Source: Amorphophallus konjac (taxonomy: Eukaryota > Streptophyta > Magnoliopsida > Alismatales > Araceae). Taken from it: a stretch of 64,000 bases of DNA. Each line of letters opens with the position of its first letter. Position 1 is the stretch's first letter. The position numbers and the translations under genes are program-made. The notes under the pieces were generated by a model. The model ran no database searches and was not told the origin of the DNA. It saw nothing but the letters and a program-made list of their open reading frames with translations. The DNA is taken from NCBI GenBank assembly GCA_022559845.1, contig CM040128.1, forward strand, positions 77,997,247 to 78,061,246. The letters run 5' to 3'. Shown in pieces: positions 32,043-41,969 of the stretch.

Positions 32043-33461
32043 TTATAGGAGGCTGATGCGGTTAGTGGTGGGAACCGTAGGGACGGTCCGTTCCTGAGGT
32101 ATTATTGGTTCACCCCCGTTGAGGTGAATCCGCAGGTCACCGACAAGAATGGTCTTGCTTGAGTTACTGGTTGCAGCGGCGAGTCGCCTGCCTTTACGGT
32201 CGTGGCGACGCTTCTTCTGGGGAGCCGAGGAAGACTCTGCCCCGAGGTGATAGGCCGAGAAGACCCGGTCTACGGTTACTGGCAGCATGAAGCGATCAGT
32301 TGAAAGTACTGGGATCGGCCCCCAGGGTACGAGACCCGTATCGGAAGCCGATGGTCGGACGGCTCGGGTGTAAGCTCTCACCCGAGCCCTTAGAACTGTT
32401 GCTGATGCTTGAGATGACGCTCTTGCACTGGGAGGCAACGTCATAGAAGGTGCTAAGGTGCCAGTGACCCGAGGTTGTGAACATGTACCGAGCGCTGGTG
32501 GAGCTAGGGTGTGTGACAAAGGACCCACGACCGATATGGAGATTGCCGCGTCCCATAGAGGCAATCCTGTGCTGGGACTCGGCGTTGCTGAGTGGTAAGG
32601 GGAAGAACCCCGTAGTGGAGCTAAGAGGCCCTGGGCCCGATGCAGAGAGTTCACACCGAGGAGCGACTTTAAGAAATCCCAGGGTTGTGTGCCCGGTCTG
32701 GACGCTGAGGAGCCTTGAACTCGGGGTTGAGAACTCGTGCCAGACGACGGCTTCTTCAGGGTTCGGGTCGAAAGACCCGAGCAGAGTACTGGGGAGCCTT
32801 GCCCCCGAGTTGGGAAACCTGTGCGGGAAGCTAGCTCGACTAGGGCTAGGATCCGGAGGCCCGAATGGGGTGCTGGGAAACCGGGCACCTGAGGGTAGAA
32901 ACCTGTGTCAAATGCCAGCTTAACTAGGGCTCGGGGTTGGAGTCTCGAGCGGGATGCTGTAGTTGTGGCCGAAGATTGGGGAACAAGGCCCGCACTAGAG
33001 GTCAGCCGAGACTGGGCCCGGGGGGCAAAGCTCTCCCGGGCAGGGGATGATGTGGGAGCCCCACGGGGGCCGGTGATGGATGGCCCGAGTCTGATGCTCG
33101 AGTGGGCCACTGATGCTGGAGAGTGGCATGGCATGTCTGCCACATCGACGGGAGTGGATGCTGAGAGTAGCTGTGGAACAGCCACGGGGACCACACCCAA
33201 GAAGTAGGGTGATCCAATGACGGGGGCGAAGCAGCCGAAAATAATCGGCGTCACCAAGTAGCCCACCCGCGCATGGGTGGCGATGACGATAGGACCATAG
33301 GTGACGGCCGCCATAGTTGCTGGAACACTGAATGCTGCGGAGGCGACGGTCGTTGACGGTCGCCGGGTGTGATTCGACGGTCGGAACGCGAGCTGGGAGC
33401 TGCTGGGAAATGCGCGCGAGTACCCTCCCCTGCCCCTCCTGCAAGGACAGGAAAAGGACAC
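32043..33461 (-). CDS. Long open frame in the leader of element T, with 28-residue repeats
   Basis: A 472-codon minus-strand frame 5' of gag, rich in Ser, Pro, Ala and Thr, with no recognised domain. Three or more diverged units of about 28 residues (for example ALVKLAFDTGF, ALVELASRTGF, TLKKPSSGTSS) correspond to an 84-bp DNA repeat. The C-terminal part has a basic stretch KKRRHDRKGRR. Some Tat-group elements (Ogre) have an extra ORF1 in this position, so it could be a coding relic. It may equally be an open but untranslated GC-rich repeat region. The frame survives while gag and pol downstream are broken, which is unexpected either way. Confidence 0.35.
   Translation of the reverse strand: MSFSCPCRRGRGGYSRAFPSSSQLAFRPSNHTRRPSTTVASAAFSVPATMAAVTYGPIVIATHARVGYLVTPIIFGCFAPVIGSPYFLGVVPVAVPQLLSASTPVDVADMPCHSPASVAHSSIRLGPSITGPRGAPTSSPARESFAPRAQSRLTSSAGLVPQSSATTTASRSRLQPRALVKLAFDTGFYPQVPGFPAPHSGLRILALVELASRTGFPTRGQGSPVLCSGLSTRTLKKPSSGTSSQPRVQGSSASRPGTQPWDFLKSLLGVNSLHRAQGLLAPLRGSSPYHSATPSPSTGLPLWDAAISISVVGPLSHTLAPPALGTCSQPRVTGTLAPSMTLPPSARASSQASATVLRARVRAYTRAVRPSASDTGLVPWGPIPVLSTDRFMLPVTVDRVFSAYHLGAESSSAPQKKRRHDRKGRRLAAATSNSSKTILVGDLRIHLNGGEPIIPQERTVPTVPTTNRISLL
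32670..32960 (-). repeat. 84-bp tandem repeat in T leader
   Basis: [T/C]AGGG[C/T]T[A/C]GG anchors at 32757, 32841 and 32925 are exactly 84 bp apart. Each unit carries GAGCAGAG/GGGGTGCTGGG and ...GAAACCTGTG...GCTAG/GCCAGCTT blocks. The period keeps the minus-strand frame open. Confidence 0.75.
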
Positions 33462-33947
33462 CAGGGCTTCAGGGCTGGCATAGGCTTCTCTTCAGCAAAA
33501 AGAAGGAAGGCGGGAGACGTCCCACCGGGCGTGCCATCCTTTTGTCCACACGCGTGGTGCGTCGGGGTTTTTTTTTTATGCCGGTGACCGGGATGAGGGA
33601 AGGAACATGGCGGGAAAGGGAAATAAGGGAGTTTGATGTATCTCGGGTATCCTCTTTCATGACCGTAGGCCTCTCAGGTGGTACTGGGCACTCGCCTTCT
33701 ACGGAGAGCCGAGGGGGACTCGAATGGCACGGGAGGTTTCCAGGACTTTGGGAAACGAGGCTGGGATGCGGGCATGCTAGTCGATTTCTTGACAATCACT
33801 TATGAAACCAAGGTTTGACTGGGGAGCGCCGCCAGGACGCGGCACGTGGGCTCGGGAAACGGGAGACACGTGGAGAGAGGGGAGGTTCCAGAGGTGCGAG
33901 TGCGCAGGCGATTGTGGGGAGTCATGTACTGAACGTCTTTCCCCACC
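33462..33947 (-). other. T leader or LTR sequence, no gene seen
   Basis: No domain or long ORF beyond shadows. A T10 run lies near 33570. The sequence ends at the GACCG target site of the next solo LTR. Confidence 0.4.
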
Positions 33948-33952
33948 GACCG

Positions 33953-36012
33953 TGATGGGGACATCAAAGCAAGAGCACTGACATTTTAATTTGCATTTGT
34001 GTCCTTTAGTTTATTTTTGTATCCTTGGGAAAGCATATGTGCAATTGTAAGGCTTTATAAGCCAACTTGTCATTCCCTAGATTGTTTGGATTTTTGTGCA
34101 AAATGTCAGTAGGTCCAGCAAGGGGGCCCTCACTCCTTTCCCATTGGTCCACCTATGCCATAGGGGGTCCATGTGGGGCTGGTCAACCATCCTAGGTGGC
34201 TTCTAGATGGTTTGACATTCAAGGGGACAAATGGCCTTAAAAGTCCACCTTTTCTCCTCTCTTGGTCAAGGGGGCGCCCCCCCTCTCTTTAATGTTATTT
34301 AATGTGGTTCCAAACCACATGGGATAATAACATTTGACCTCCCTCTTTTACCCCTCCTAATTCTAGATCTAGGGTTATTTTGAGTCTTTTTGCATTGCAT
34401 ACAAATAGATGTAATTCACAATTTTAGTAGAATTAATGATGAAAATTGTGTGAATTTCTTGGAGCTCCTTGTAGGGTGCGCCCCTCTCCTCTCTATCTCT
34501 GATGTATTTATTAATCTTCCAATCTTCTAGGGTGTGAGACCCATTCTGCCTCCTCCTCTGATCCTCTGGATTCTACTTCTGCCGCCGCCGCCGCCATCGC
34601 GCCGCCGTCTTCATCGCCGGAATTCTGTCTACATCAGGATAGAGCCCTACTCTGTGATTTTTAGCTCTCCATCAGGAGCTCAGATCGCAACCAAACTTGG
34701 AGGGTGAGTCATCCATGTCCACCCCAACCTCCACAAAACAAATCCCATCATTTACCTTATGTTTGCTATTTTTCCATTTTTCATGAATTTCCACCTTCCA
34801 GTTCTGTCTTCTGTTCAGATCCTGTCACAGCAACCCTGAGTTTCCACGTTTCGACCCCCTTCTTCTTGTCTTCTTGAGTCCCCAATTTTATTGGGCGTTC
34901 TGTTCATCTAGTACCTCTTCCACAAATTTTCTTGTGAATTTACGATCCTATTTATATTTTCAAAAAAATCACTTTCAGATCCCAACTCAGTCTTTCTACC
35001 TCTGTCCAGATCCGACCACCCAGCAGTATAAAATACATTTCTCCACCCAAACCTCCACCAAATCTGTCACAAAAATTATCCCCGTTTTTCTTGTTTCCAC
35101 CTCTACAACTTTCGTGAAGATTGAGGATCAGAGGTTTGAGGCACGGTCAACACCAACTCTCAGGAAACCTTAGTTCTGTCCTGAGATTTCGGATCCTATT
35201 TAATAGCAACTTGTAAAATCGATTAAGGCCAGATCCGAGAAATTCAAAATTATTTCTCTGGCCCTACATCGAAGTATTTTAAAAGAGATTTCCAATGGTA
35301 CCTCTTGTGCGTCGATCCGACGTCGGGAGTAATCGCAGCAGCAGTTTTCGCCGGGTCGCGCGCTGTAAAACTGAAACTGCAGATCCGTGGGTAGCTTGGT
35401 CAACCATTGAAGACCGGAGCCAACTCGCCTTCCAAAGGGCGAACCAGCATGCCGCCGTCCCAGGGAGCGCTTCTCCAGGAGCCAACGTCACAGCGGTACC
35501 ACTCCGGGCCCACTCGGACTCATCGATGAGCACGTGGGCCCCACGTTCGTGAATACGCGTGCCGCTGAAGCTACATCAAAATGCTGCCCGTCAACCCAAG
35601 TTCGGTCCTCTCGGACCCCATTTGTAGCCCTTTACCTCCCTGCATGGAGTGGGTAATAGAAATCATTTCTGTAATTATTGTGATAATTGTTTAACCGGGA
35701 GTTACTGTCTTGGCAGGGATCGTCTTCTCCATACCTGGAGCGTGGAGGTAAACTCGCTCCCACTCTTTATCGCATTTTGCTTATCTCGTATATTTTTGAA
35801 TGCCGTTGCATGTGATAGGTAATTAGCTCGATATCTATTTTTATCAGCACTACGAGTGAGTGAGTGATCATCCCGTGACTCAATCCGAGTACACGCGAAA
35901 TCTGATACCCGAGACTAACGGCCGATTTCTCAACCACGCCCGGTCCCACGTCTTCCCTCACTTAGGGGCGATCGCGAGCTAGAGTCCCAGGTCGCGTGTC
36001 CGTCCTACATCA
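33953..36012 (+). mobile_element. Solo LTR, chromovirus-like family, plus orientation
   Basis: 2060 bp, begins TGATGGGGACATC and ends GTCCTACATCA. Perfect target duplication GACCG (33948-33952 and 36013-36017). Colinear with the 501 chromovirus LTR: the CACTC...GGTCCACCTA...TGTGGGG block near 34120, GATCCGACGTCGGGA near 35313, and GGAGTGGGT...GTTTAACCGGGAG near 35648. More diverged from 501 than the solo LTR at 22537 appears to be. Confidence 0.9.
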
Positions 36013-36017
36013 GACCG

Positions 36018-36875
36018 TAAGCAGTCAGTGTTTATTTACATCAGATTGAATTCGAACACCTTTGTTCCATGCTGAAGAGGAGCATGTATGTATCTGAAGC
36101 CATGGGTGGAGGGTCGGGAGCATTCCGCAGCTATGGGCTCGCGTTTATCTGGGGGGTGTTTACTGTGGTCTGGGATACTAGACACACACACATCGAATGG
36201 CGCGGGAGAGGCTGGGACCTGAATATGGGTGCAGAGGCATGCATTCAGGTGATAATGCATTTTATGAGAGCCGCGTGGGCTTTATAGGTGGGCCGCAGCG
36301 GCCAAATTACAACTGGTGCAAGCCGCGAGACAATCCTGACATGTGAGCCAGTCCCCGGGTCAGTGCATGATAAGGCGGGTGTCTGCATGTGTTACAGAGG
36401 CTCCCAGAGGCTCTCCTCAAGGCAAGGGCCATGCCCAATTCGCTGAGGGAGGACTGGGCTGGGTGGCCGGAGGAGGTGTCGGTCGGTAACTGGGCGAGGC
36501 CCGAGCGCAGCTCGGATCGAGCAGTCGAACACGACCCCGTGACGGAGGTAGATGCGGCATCATGGATTATGTGTGGCCGTCGTAATGGCCGTCATAAGTT
36601 GACATACGCGGGCAGACCCAGGAGGGGGCTGTATTTTCCGTGGTCATAAGGCCTTGTGTGTAACGGGAGTGGACTTGTCCAACATGGCTAAACACCGTGT
36701 GAGGGGAGTACTAGTGACAAACCCTCAGCATGTATAAGCCGTTTTACAAGTCAACCATCCACACTAAGCTCCTCGTGTCCTCGATCCTTGCTGGATGCCT
36801 GCGGATGTCCGAGGGTGCAGCAGTTAGATCATAGGTTCTTGCATGCATGCCCCTTCACCTCCCAAGGGTGCTTTT
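36018..36875. other. Unassigned sequence, probably T leader/LTR
   Basis: No convincing ORF or domain. Two minus-strand TATA-like strings occur: CCTATAAAGC near 36280 and CCTATAAAAGC near 36873. The latter was continuous with CCC before the MITE inserted and could be a promoter of the 5' LTR of element T. Confidence 0.35.
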
Positions 36876-36878
36876 ATA

Positions 36879-37166
36879 GGCCCTCTTTGTTTGGAGGGTA
36901 GGTTAAGGGGAATAACTTAACCAAGGGTTGAGTATTCCAAAAAGTAGACCATTTTGCTTTGATTGAAAAATAAGAATTGTCTTGAGAATTGGGAAAAAGT
37001 TAAACCTGTCCTTGTTCTAGCTTTTTGGTGGAAGAAGTAATCCTGAGATAAATCAGAATAACAGTATATCCCATGGAATATCCTGCATGAGCAATCAAAT
37101 AGATTAGGTTAACTTTTAATGATTTATCATGTTTTATCCAACCTTATCCCCCAAACAAAGAGGGCC
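36879..37166. mobile_element. 288-bp MITE with GGCCCTCTTTGTTTGG terminal inverted repeats
   Basis: The left end GGCCCTCTTTGTTTGG has its exact reverse complement at 37151-37166, and similarity continues for about 10 more bases. A 3-bp direct repeat ATA flanks it (36876-36878 and 37167-37169). AT-rich interior, no ORF. A 3-bp duplication and this type of terminus fit a Tourist/PIF-Harbinger-like MITE, although ATA departs from the usual TWA target. Confidence 0.8.
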
Positions 37167-37185
37167 ATAGGGAATATTAAGGTTC

Positions 37186-37690
37186 AGGGAAGGGTTTACG
37201 CGGACTAGGTTGAGGGCCAAACTTGGTCCGCATAAACTCTTGGAAAACATTTTTTTTTTGGTACTGAGTGGGGGAGGGAGGGTTTAGGCGGACCAGACCA
37301 GGGGGGTGGTCTGGTCCGCCTAAACCCCTCCCCCAGGGGGGTTTAGGCGGACCAAACCCAGGGCTGGGTTTGGTCCACCTAAACGCTTCCCCGGAGGGGT
37401 TTAGGCAGGGCAAGAATTGGGTTTTCTTTTTTAAAAAATCTTGTTTTTTTTGTTTCTGGATGGGTTTAGGCGGACCAACTCCCGGGGCTGGGTTGGTCCA
37501 CCTAAACCCTGGGTTTAGGCGGACCAGACTGGGCCTCCAGTCTAGTCCACCTAACCCATAAGGGTTGGCACGCGGACTGGGCTGGGGGCTGGGTTTTTAT
37601 GCAAAAAAGGTTTTTTTTTATTTTACCAGGGGAGGCTGGTCTGCCTAAACCCTCCCCCCCCCCCCCCGGGGGGGGGGGGGGGGGGGTTAG
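37186..37690. repeat. Inverted-repeat field with TTTAGGCGGACCA core, ending in C14G19
   Basis: At least five hairpins share the core TTTAGGCGGACCA...TGGTCCGCCTAAA. The best has perfect 21-nt arms (37280-37300 and 37307-37327) around a G6 loop. Others are at 37341-37384, about 37464-37508 and 37510-37556, plus a weaker one at 37186-37235. The field ends with C14 directly followed by G19 (37654-37686). Confidence 0.9.
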
Positions 37691-37725
37691 GCGAATCAAA
37701 GGGAGAGAGAGGGAGGGTCCCACCC

Positions 37726-37733
37726 TATAAAAA
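37726..37733 (+). promoter_or_regulatory. TATA box downstream of the inverted-repeat field
   Basis: TATAAAAA in the context CCCACCCTATAAAAATCCC, 40 bp after the C/G tract. It suggests that the hairpin field is the U3 of a plus-oriented LTR whose ends I could not fix. Confidence 0.5.
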
Positions 37734-37981
37734 TCCCATCTTTACCCCTTTTGTCCCCACTCTGACTCAGTGTGACTGCAAGGAGACTAAAGGATATGAG
37801 GGTTAGACTGGCCGACAAATCGCTTGTGCGTGTGGACCCCCGGGCAAGTCGCAGCCCCGAGGGGTGGCCCTCAGGGGTCTTCTCTTGTTGTTTGGGGTGT
37901 CTTTAAAGAACAAAAGGCTCCGGGATGCTGGGATTAGCCCGTGGGGGCTTGTGGGTGTCGTGTCGTAGCTGCCGCTCGTAA

Positions 37982-38757
37982 GGTGTTCGGGTAAATGCCC
38001 GACACACCTCGAGTTGACGAACGGGTCGAATAGGTGACTAGTGGGCCTTGGATTTGGCCTTGGGTTGAGGGTATAAGCTCATGGGAGTTGGGAAGAGGCA
38101 CTTTGGGTACATGGGCCCAGCCTCGTGGTGTGTGCCACGTTGCACAACAGGTTGGTAGGGTAGCCCCGGGTTAGCTCGAGAGCTAAGGAGAAGCGGCCCA
38201 TCGCCACGTGTCTGAGGGTTGGGGGTGGCCCCAACTTGTTGGAGGGTTGTTGTAGAACCCGGCTGTTATATTGGAGTCGCGGGTCGACCCACGATTTTCT
38301 ATACAAGGGCTGGGATATATGCGCCCACTAGGGGTTTGGGGAAATGCCCGTCACACGTGTGTGAGCCGTATATACGCGCTGCGGGCCTCCAAAGCATGTG
38401 GTTGACTTAGTTAGGTCTCCCTTTGATCTTGGAGGGCTGCAAGAAGGTGTCTTGAGGTAGGCCCCGGCTTTATTGCTCGGTGCCACGTGGCACAGCTTGT
38501 AGTCAAGGTGCCCCCGAGTTGGCCCGAGTGGCCGTGTAGAATGCGGGAAAAGCCCACCACTGAGCGATTGGGAGTAATCCCAACCAATTGTTGATGTCGT
38601 CTTATGTCACGGCTAGCTGGTTGGGACCCTTGGTTGGGCCGGGTGAGTTGTAGGAGAGGCTGGGTAGTCCATGCCTTAAAGGTGTTCGGGAAAATTCCCA
38701 AACCCTTATCCTTTAATATTTAGCTGGGAAACTATCTGGGTACAATAGTGACACACC
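37982..38757 (+). repeat. About 350-bp tandem repeat, two units and a partial third
   Basis: The anchor GGTGTTCGGG[T/A]AAATGCCC, or close variants, recurs at 37982, 38330 and 38681 (periods 348 and 351). Between anchors both units share a block near GGGAAGAGGCACTTTGGG / GCAAGAAGGTGTCTTGAGG and GTGCCACG[T/TG]GCACA. No ORF. Could be a diverged leader satellite of an LTR element. Confidence 0.7.
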
Positions 38758-39123
38758 TTGTTGGTGTTGGCCTTAAAACCTCTATGCAAAGGGTAAGGAA
38801 AAAGTATGATGATATGATAAGGGAGGTGTGCAAGTGTTGCACAAAGGGAGATCTCAATATTGAGATAAAGAGAAATAAAAGAGAGAGGGAGTGTGATGCA
38901 TGAACTAAATAAGATGCATAAAAAGAAGAGACAAAAGGGGAGATAGGCTTATTGGAATTTCTCCATGGAAGGGGGCTTCAAATCTTCAATTTGCTCCAAG
39001 GGGAAGAAGAGCTCCAAGGGATGTAGCTTTGGGCACATGGGAGGCTCCTCCTTGGCTCCTTGGTCCAGCAGCACCTCCCCACCAATCAAAGAATCAGCCT
39101 TAAACACAAGAGAGAGGGGGTCC

Positions 39124-39131
39124 TATTTATA
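39124..39131 (-). promoter_or_regulatory. Minus-strand TATA box of the hairpin-rich LTR
   Basis: The complement reads CTCTATAAATAGGACCCC, a strong plant TATA context, about 220 bp downstream of the hairpin array on the minus strand. Confidence 0.6.
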
Positions 39132-39348
39132 GAGTGAAAATTTAGAGTTTAATTCCCTTAAAAATATTAAATCTTGTTTTAATTAGATTTGGAAAGAGAT
39201 ATTCAATGGACATGTGTCCTCCCAACCTTGGAAAGCCATAGGGACCCTTTCCCAAGTGGAAAAGGATCTCAAAATGAGGAAAGAAGGGAGCTCTGCAGGA
39301 TTCGGAGTTCTGTGAAAATTTGTGTCCAACACAGTAGTTGCCAATTAA

Positions 39349-40275
39349 TTGGCGTTACTCAGCTAGTCGCCAATTTCAGAATTAAATATGGAAATTTCAG
39401 AAATTACCAAAATTAGAAGGGAATTCACGTCCACCAAGGCTGACACGAATTATGAATTTTTATGAAATTTAGTCAGAATTAAAATCTCAAAAATAGGCCA
39501 GAAAATACGCGTCCATGCGGATGGACGCGAGTTCAAATTCTCGGTAGAGCCCAAGACGCCATTTCAAGATTAGTTTTGAAAAGTCAGAAATTACCAAAAA
39601 TTAGAAAAGGAAATCACGTCCACCGAGGCAGACTCGAATTAGGAAATATGGAATTTTGGTAATAATTTAAAGGCCCAGAATAGGGAAAGGGAATTAACGT
39701 CAAAGAGATGGACACTAATTAAAGAATTGGCGGTTTTGTAGAGAGGTGTTAATTCAAGAATAATAGGAATTTGCGTAGAATTTAATGAATAAAAGAATTT
39801 ACGTCCGTGCTTTAGACGCCAATTAAGGAATTGGCACATTTCTGCAGAGGCATGAATTCTTCATGAAAATGAACTTTGGCACAAAATAGGGAAGAGAAGA
39901 ATTCGCGTCCATAGGGGCGGATCCGAATTAGCACCTTTTCGAAAAGGCGTTAATTCAATAATTAACACGAATTTTGGCCAAAAATTAAGAAAGGGAATAC
40001 GCGTCCACCGACTCAGACGCGTATTAAATAATCTGCGACCTTCCACAAAGGCGTTAAGTCATGATTTACTATAATTTTTTAGCAATCTGGAGATTAAATG
40101 AAATCGCGTCCACTTGACTGGATGCAGATTAATCAATTTGCGGCCACATAATGGACGTTAATTCTTTCAAGAAATTGGCGACTTCAGAGCTGACGTTGAT
40201 TCAAGGAATTGGCGCCCACTGTGTCGAGCGTTAATTCTTTTGAAAAGAATTAGAGTCAGGGGATTTGACTCTAAT
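39349..40275 (-). repeat. Array of about 12 imperfect hairpins, AATTCGCGTCC...GGACGCGAATT type
   Basis: Hairpins recur every 50-110 bp. Perfect-arm examples are CGCGTCCAT/ATGGACGCG (39508-39529) and AATACGCGTC/GACGCGTATT (39996-40025). Degenerate members lie near 39425, 39614, 39690, 39797, 39899, 40105, 40164, 40216 and 40247. Between them a CGTTAATTC spacer motif recurs. Confidence 0.85.
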
Positions 40276-40471
40276 TCAAAAAGGCACCAAAAAATTAGAG
40301 AAAAATCCTGAAAAAAATTGAAAAAATAAAAAAATGTGGAAAAGTTAAATATTCAAGAAAGGTGAGGAAAACCACTCAAATAAGTCGATTTGAGGGTCAA
40401 TTTGGGGCATTGCAATGCGATAATAGATGTACTCAAAGGGATGTTAATTTTGGCGTGTCTATAATATTCTC

Positions 40472-40990
40472 AAGATGATTGAGTGGATTGAAAGATTGGC
40501 AGAATTGACATTCGACATGAATAAGGATTTTTGTGTCGATTTAATTCTGCAATCTCTCCCTAGTTCTTTTTCCAAGTTCATTGTAAACTTCAACATGAAC
40601 AAAATAGAATGCTCTCTGGCAGAGCTTCTAAACATGTTGAAAACTACTGAGAGCACCATGAACAACGGGAAAGGTCCTGTGATGCTTGTTGGTAAGACCA
40701 ACAATAAGAGGAAAAATTAGCAGGCCTTTAAGAAAGGCAAGGCACAAAAGAAGGCAAAATAGGTAAAGGCTAGAAAGAAAGAAGAGGCTAGCAAGGACAA
40801 GGGTCAATGCTTCCATTGCCATAAGGATGGCCACTGGAAGAGGATCTGCAAGTTGTATCTTCTAGAGAAAGTAAAGCAGAAACTTGGAGAAGCTTCAGGT
40901 ATGTTCATGATTGAGCTTAACTTGTCATATAGATCCACATCATGGGTATTAGATATTGGATGTGCATCTCATATCTGTAATGATTTATAG
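40472..40990 (+). pseudogene. Copia gag fragment, zinc knuckle and protease remnant
   Basis: Starts with MIEWIERLAELTF, then the gag block ILQSLPSSFSKFIVNFNMNK and LAELLNMLKTTES. TAG stops follow at 40718 and 40758. In the same frame a CCHC knuckle CFHCHKDGHWKRIC lies at 40808-40849. The protease active-site block STSWVLDIGCASHICND lies at about 40937-40987, where the invariant D-T/S-G reads D-I-G (40952-40960). TAG ends the frame at about 40990. The protease is inferred dead. Confidence 0.85.
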
Positions 40991-41239
40991 GTTTTGACAA
41001 GCAGTAGACGACTGAACAAAGGAGAGGTTGACTTGTGACTAGAAAATTGAGCAAGAGTTGCTGCACTTGCGGTCGGGAGTGTGAACCTCAAGCTTTCAAC
41101 ATGAGCCATATTAGAATTGACAAACGGCTATTATGCCCCTTCAATAATTAAGAATATTATTTCCATTTGATGCTTAAATAAATGTGGATTTATTGTAAGC
41201 TTTGGGAATAAGACTTGTTCTTTATTATTAAATGGTGAA

Positions 41240-41921
41240 TTGTTTGCCAGTGGGAGCTTAGTAAATGGTTTATTTTTACTAGATGTGGATACTTCTGTTA
41301 TGTGTGTGGATGGACCTTTTAAGAGGAAGAAGAGTGATGTGAATCAAGCATACCTTTGGCATTGTAAGCTCGGTCATATAAGTGAGGAAAGATTGAAAAT
41401 GTTGTGCAAAGATGGATATATTGATCCATTTGATTATGAATCATTTTCAACCTATGAATCTTGCCCCCATGGGAAAAATGACCAACTCCCCATTTACTAG
41501 ACATGGAGAGAGAGCTGGTGAGTTGTTAGAACTCATGCATTCTGATGTATGTGGACCTATGTCCACTCAAGCCAAAGGGGGTTACTCATACTTCATTAGT
41601 TTTATTGATGATTTCTCTAGGTACGGATATGTGTACTTAATGAAGTACAAATCTAAAATCTTTGATAAATTTGTGGAGTTCAAGAATGAAGTAGAGAAAC
41701 AGAAAGGAAAGAGTATTAAAACTCTTCGATCTGACCGAGGAGGGGAATGCTTGAGTATGAAATTCACACAATATTTGAAAGATAATGGAATATTATCCCA
41801 GTGGACTCCTCCTTACACACTTCAGCTGATTGGTGTGACTGAAAGGAGGAATCATACTTTATTAGATACAGTGCGATCAATGATGTGCTTTACTGGATTG
41901 CCCTTGTCGCTCTGGGGCTAA
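41240..41921 (+). pseudogene. Copia integrase remnant
   Basis: The zinc finger begins AYLWHCKLGHISEERL and ends TYESCPHGK with a frame change near 41490. The core has LMHSDVCGPM (first Asp), LRSDRGGECLS (second Asp) and GVTERRNHTLLD (catalytic Glu), then a stop after LPLSLWG at about 41920. The catalytic triad is present but the frame is broken. Confidence 0.85.
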
Positions 41922-41969
41922 GCCCTAGACACTACTACTCACTTACTAAATAAAGTTTCATGTAAGTTA

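Larger units (their letters stand above)
1..33947 (-). mobile_element. Tat-type Ty3/Gypsy retrotransposon 'T' (oldest layer, fragmented)
   Basis: On the minus strand, pieces appear in the Gypsy order gag, protease, RT, RNase H, second RNase H-like domain, integrase, running from about 31.8 kb down past base 1. The RT motifs (CVDFQDLNKACP, LKNAGAAYQRAM), the extra RNase H domain and the C-x2-H-x4-H-x4-C gag finger point to the Tat/OTA branch, which lacks a chromodomain. The element is split at 496-19552, 22532-24725, 27321-28892 and 33948-36017 by insertions with perfect 5-bp target duplications, so the remaining pieces join exactly. Many stops and frameshifts make it dead. Its 3' LTR lies left of the window. 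Its 5' LTR was not delimited and may extend beyond 36 kb. Confidence 0.85.
38759..40414 (-). mobile_element. Probable LTR (minus orientation) with hairpin-rich U3
   Basis: Read on minus it starts TGCAATGCCCC, carries a long repetitive U3, a strong TATA (TATAAATA, complement of 39124-39131), then ends ...ACACCAACA. The start resembles TGTAATGCCCC LTR beginnings. No matching target duplication was found (CACCT on the left, ATGCG on the right) and no primer site is evident, so the boundaries are provisional. Confidence 0.5.

Noticed and set aside
38759..40414. Calling this a clean solo LTR with target duplication
   Set aside because: The flanks CACCT and ATGCG do not match and no primer site is evident, so only a provisional LTR is reported.
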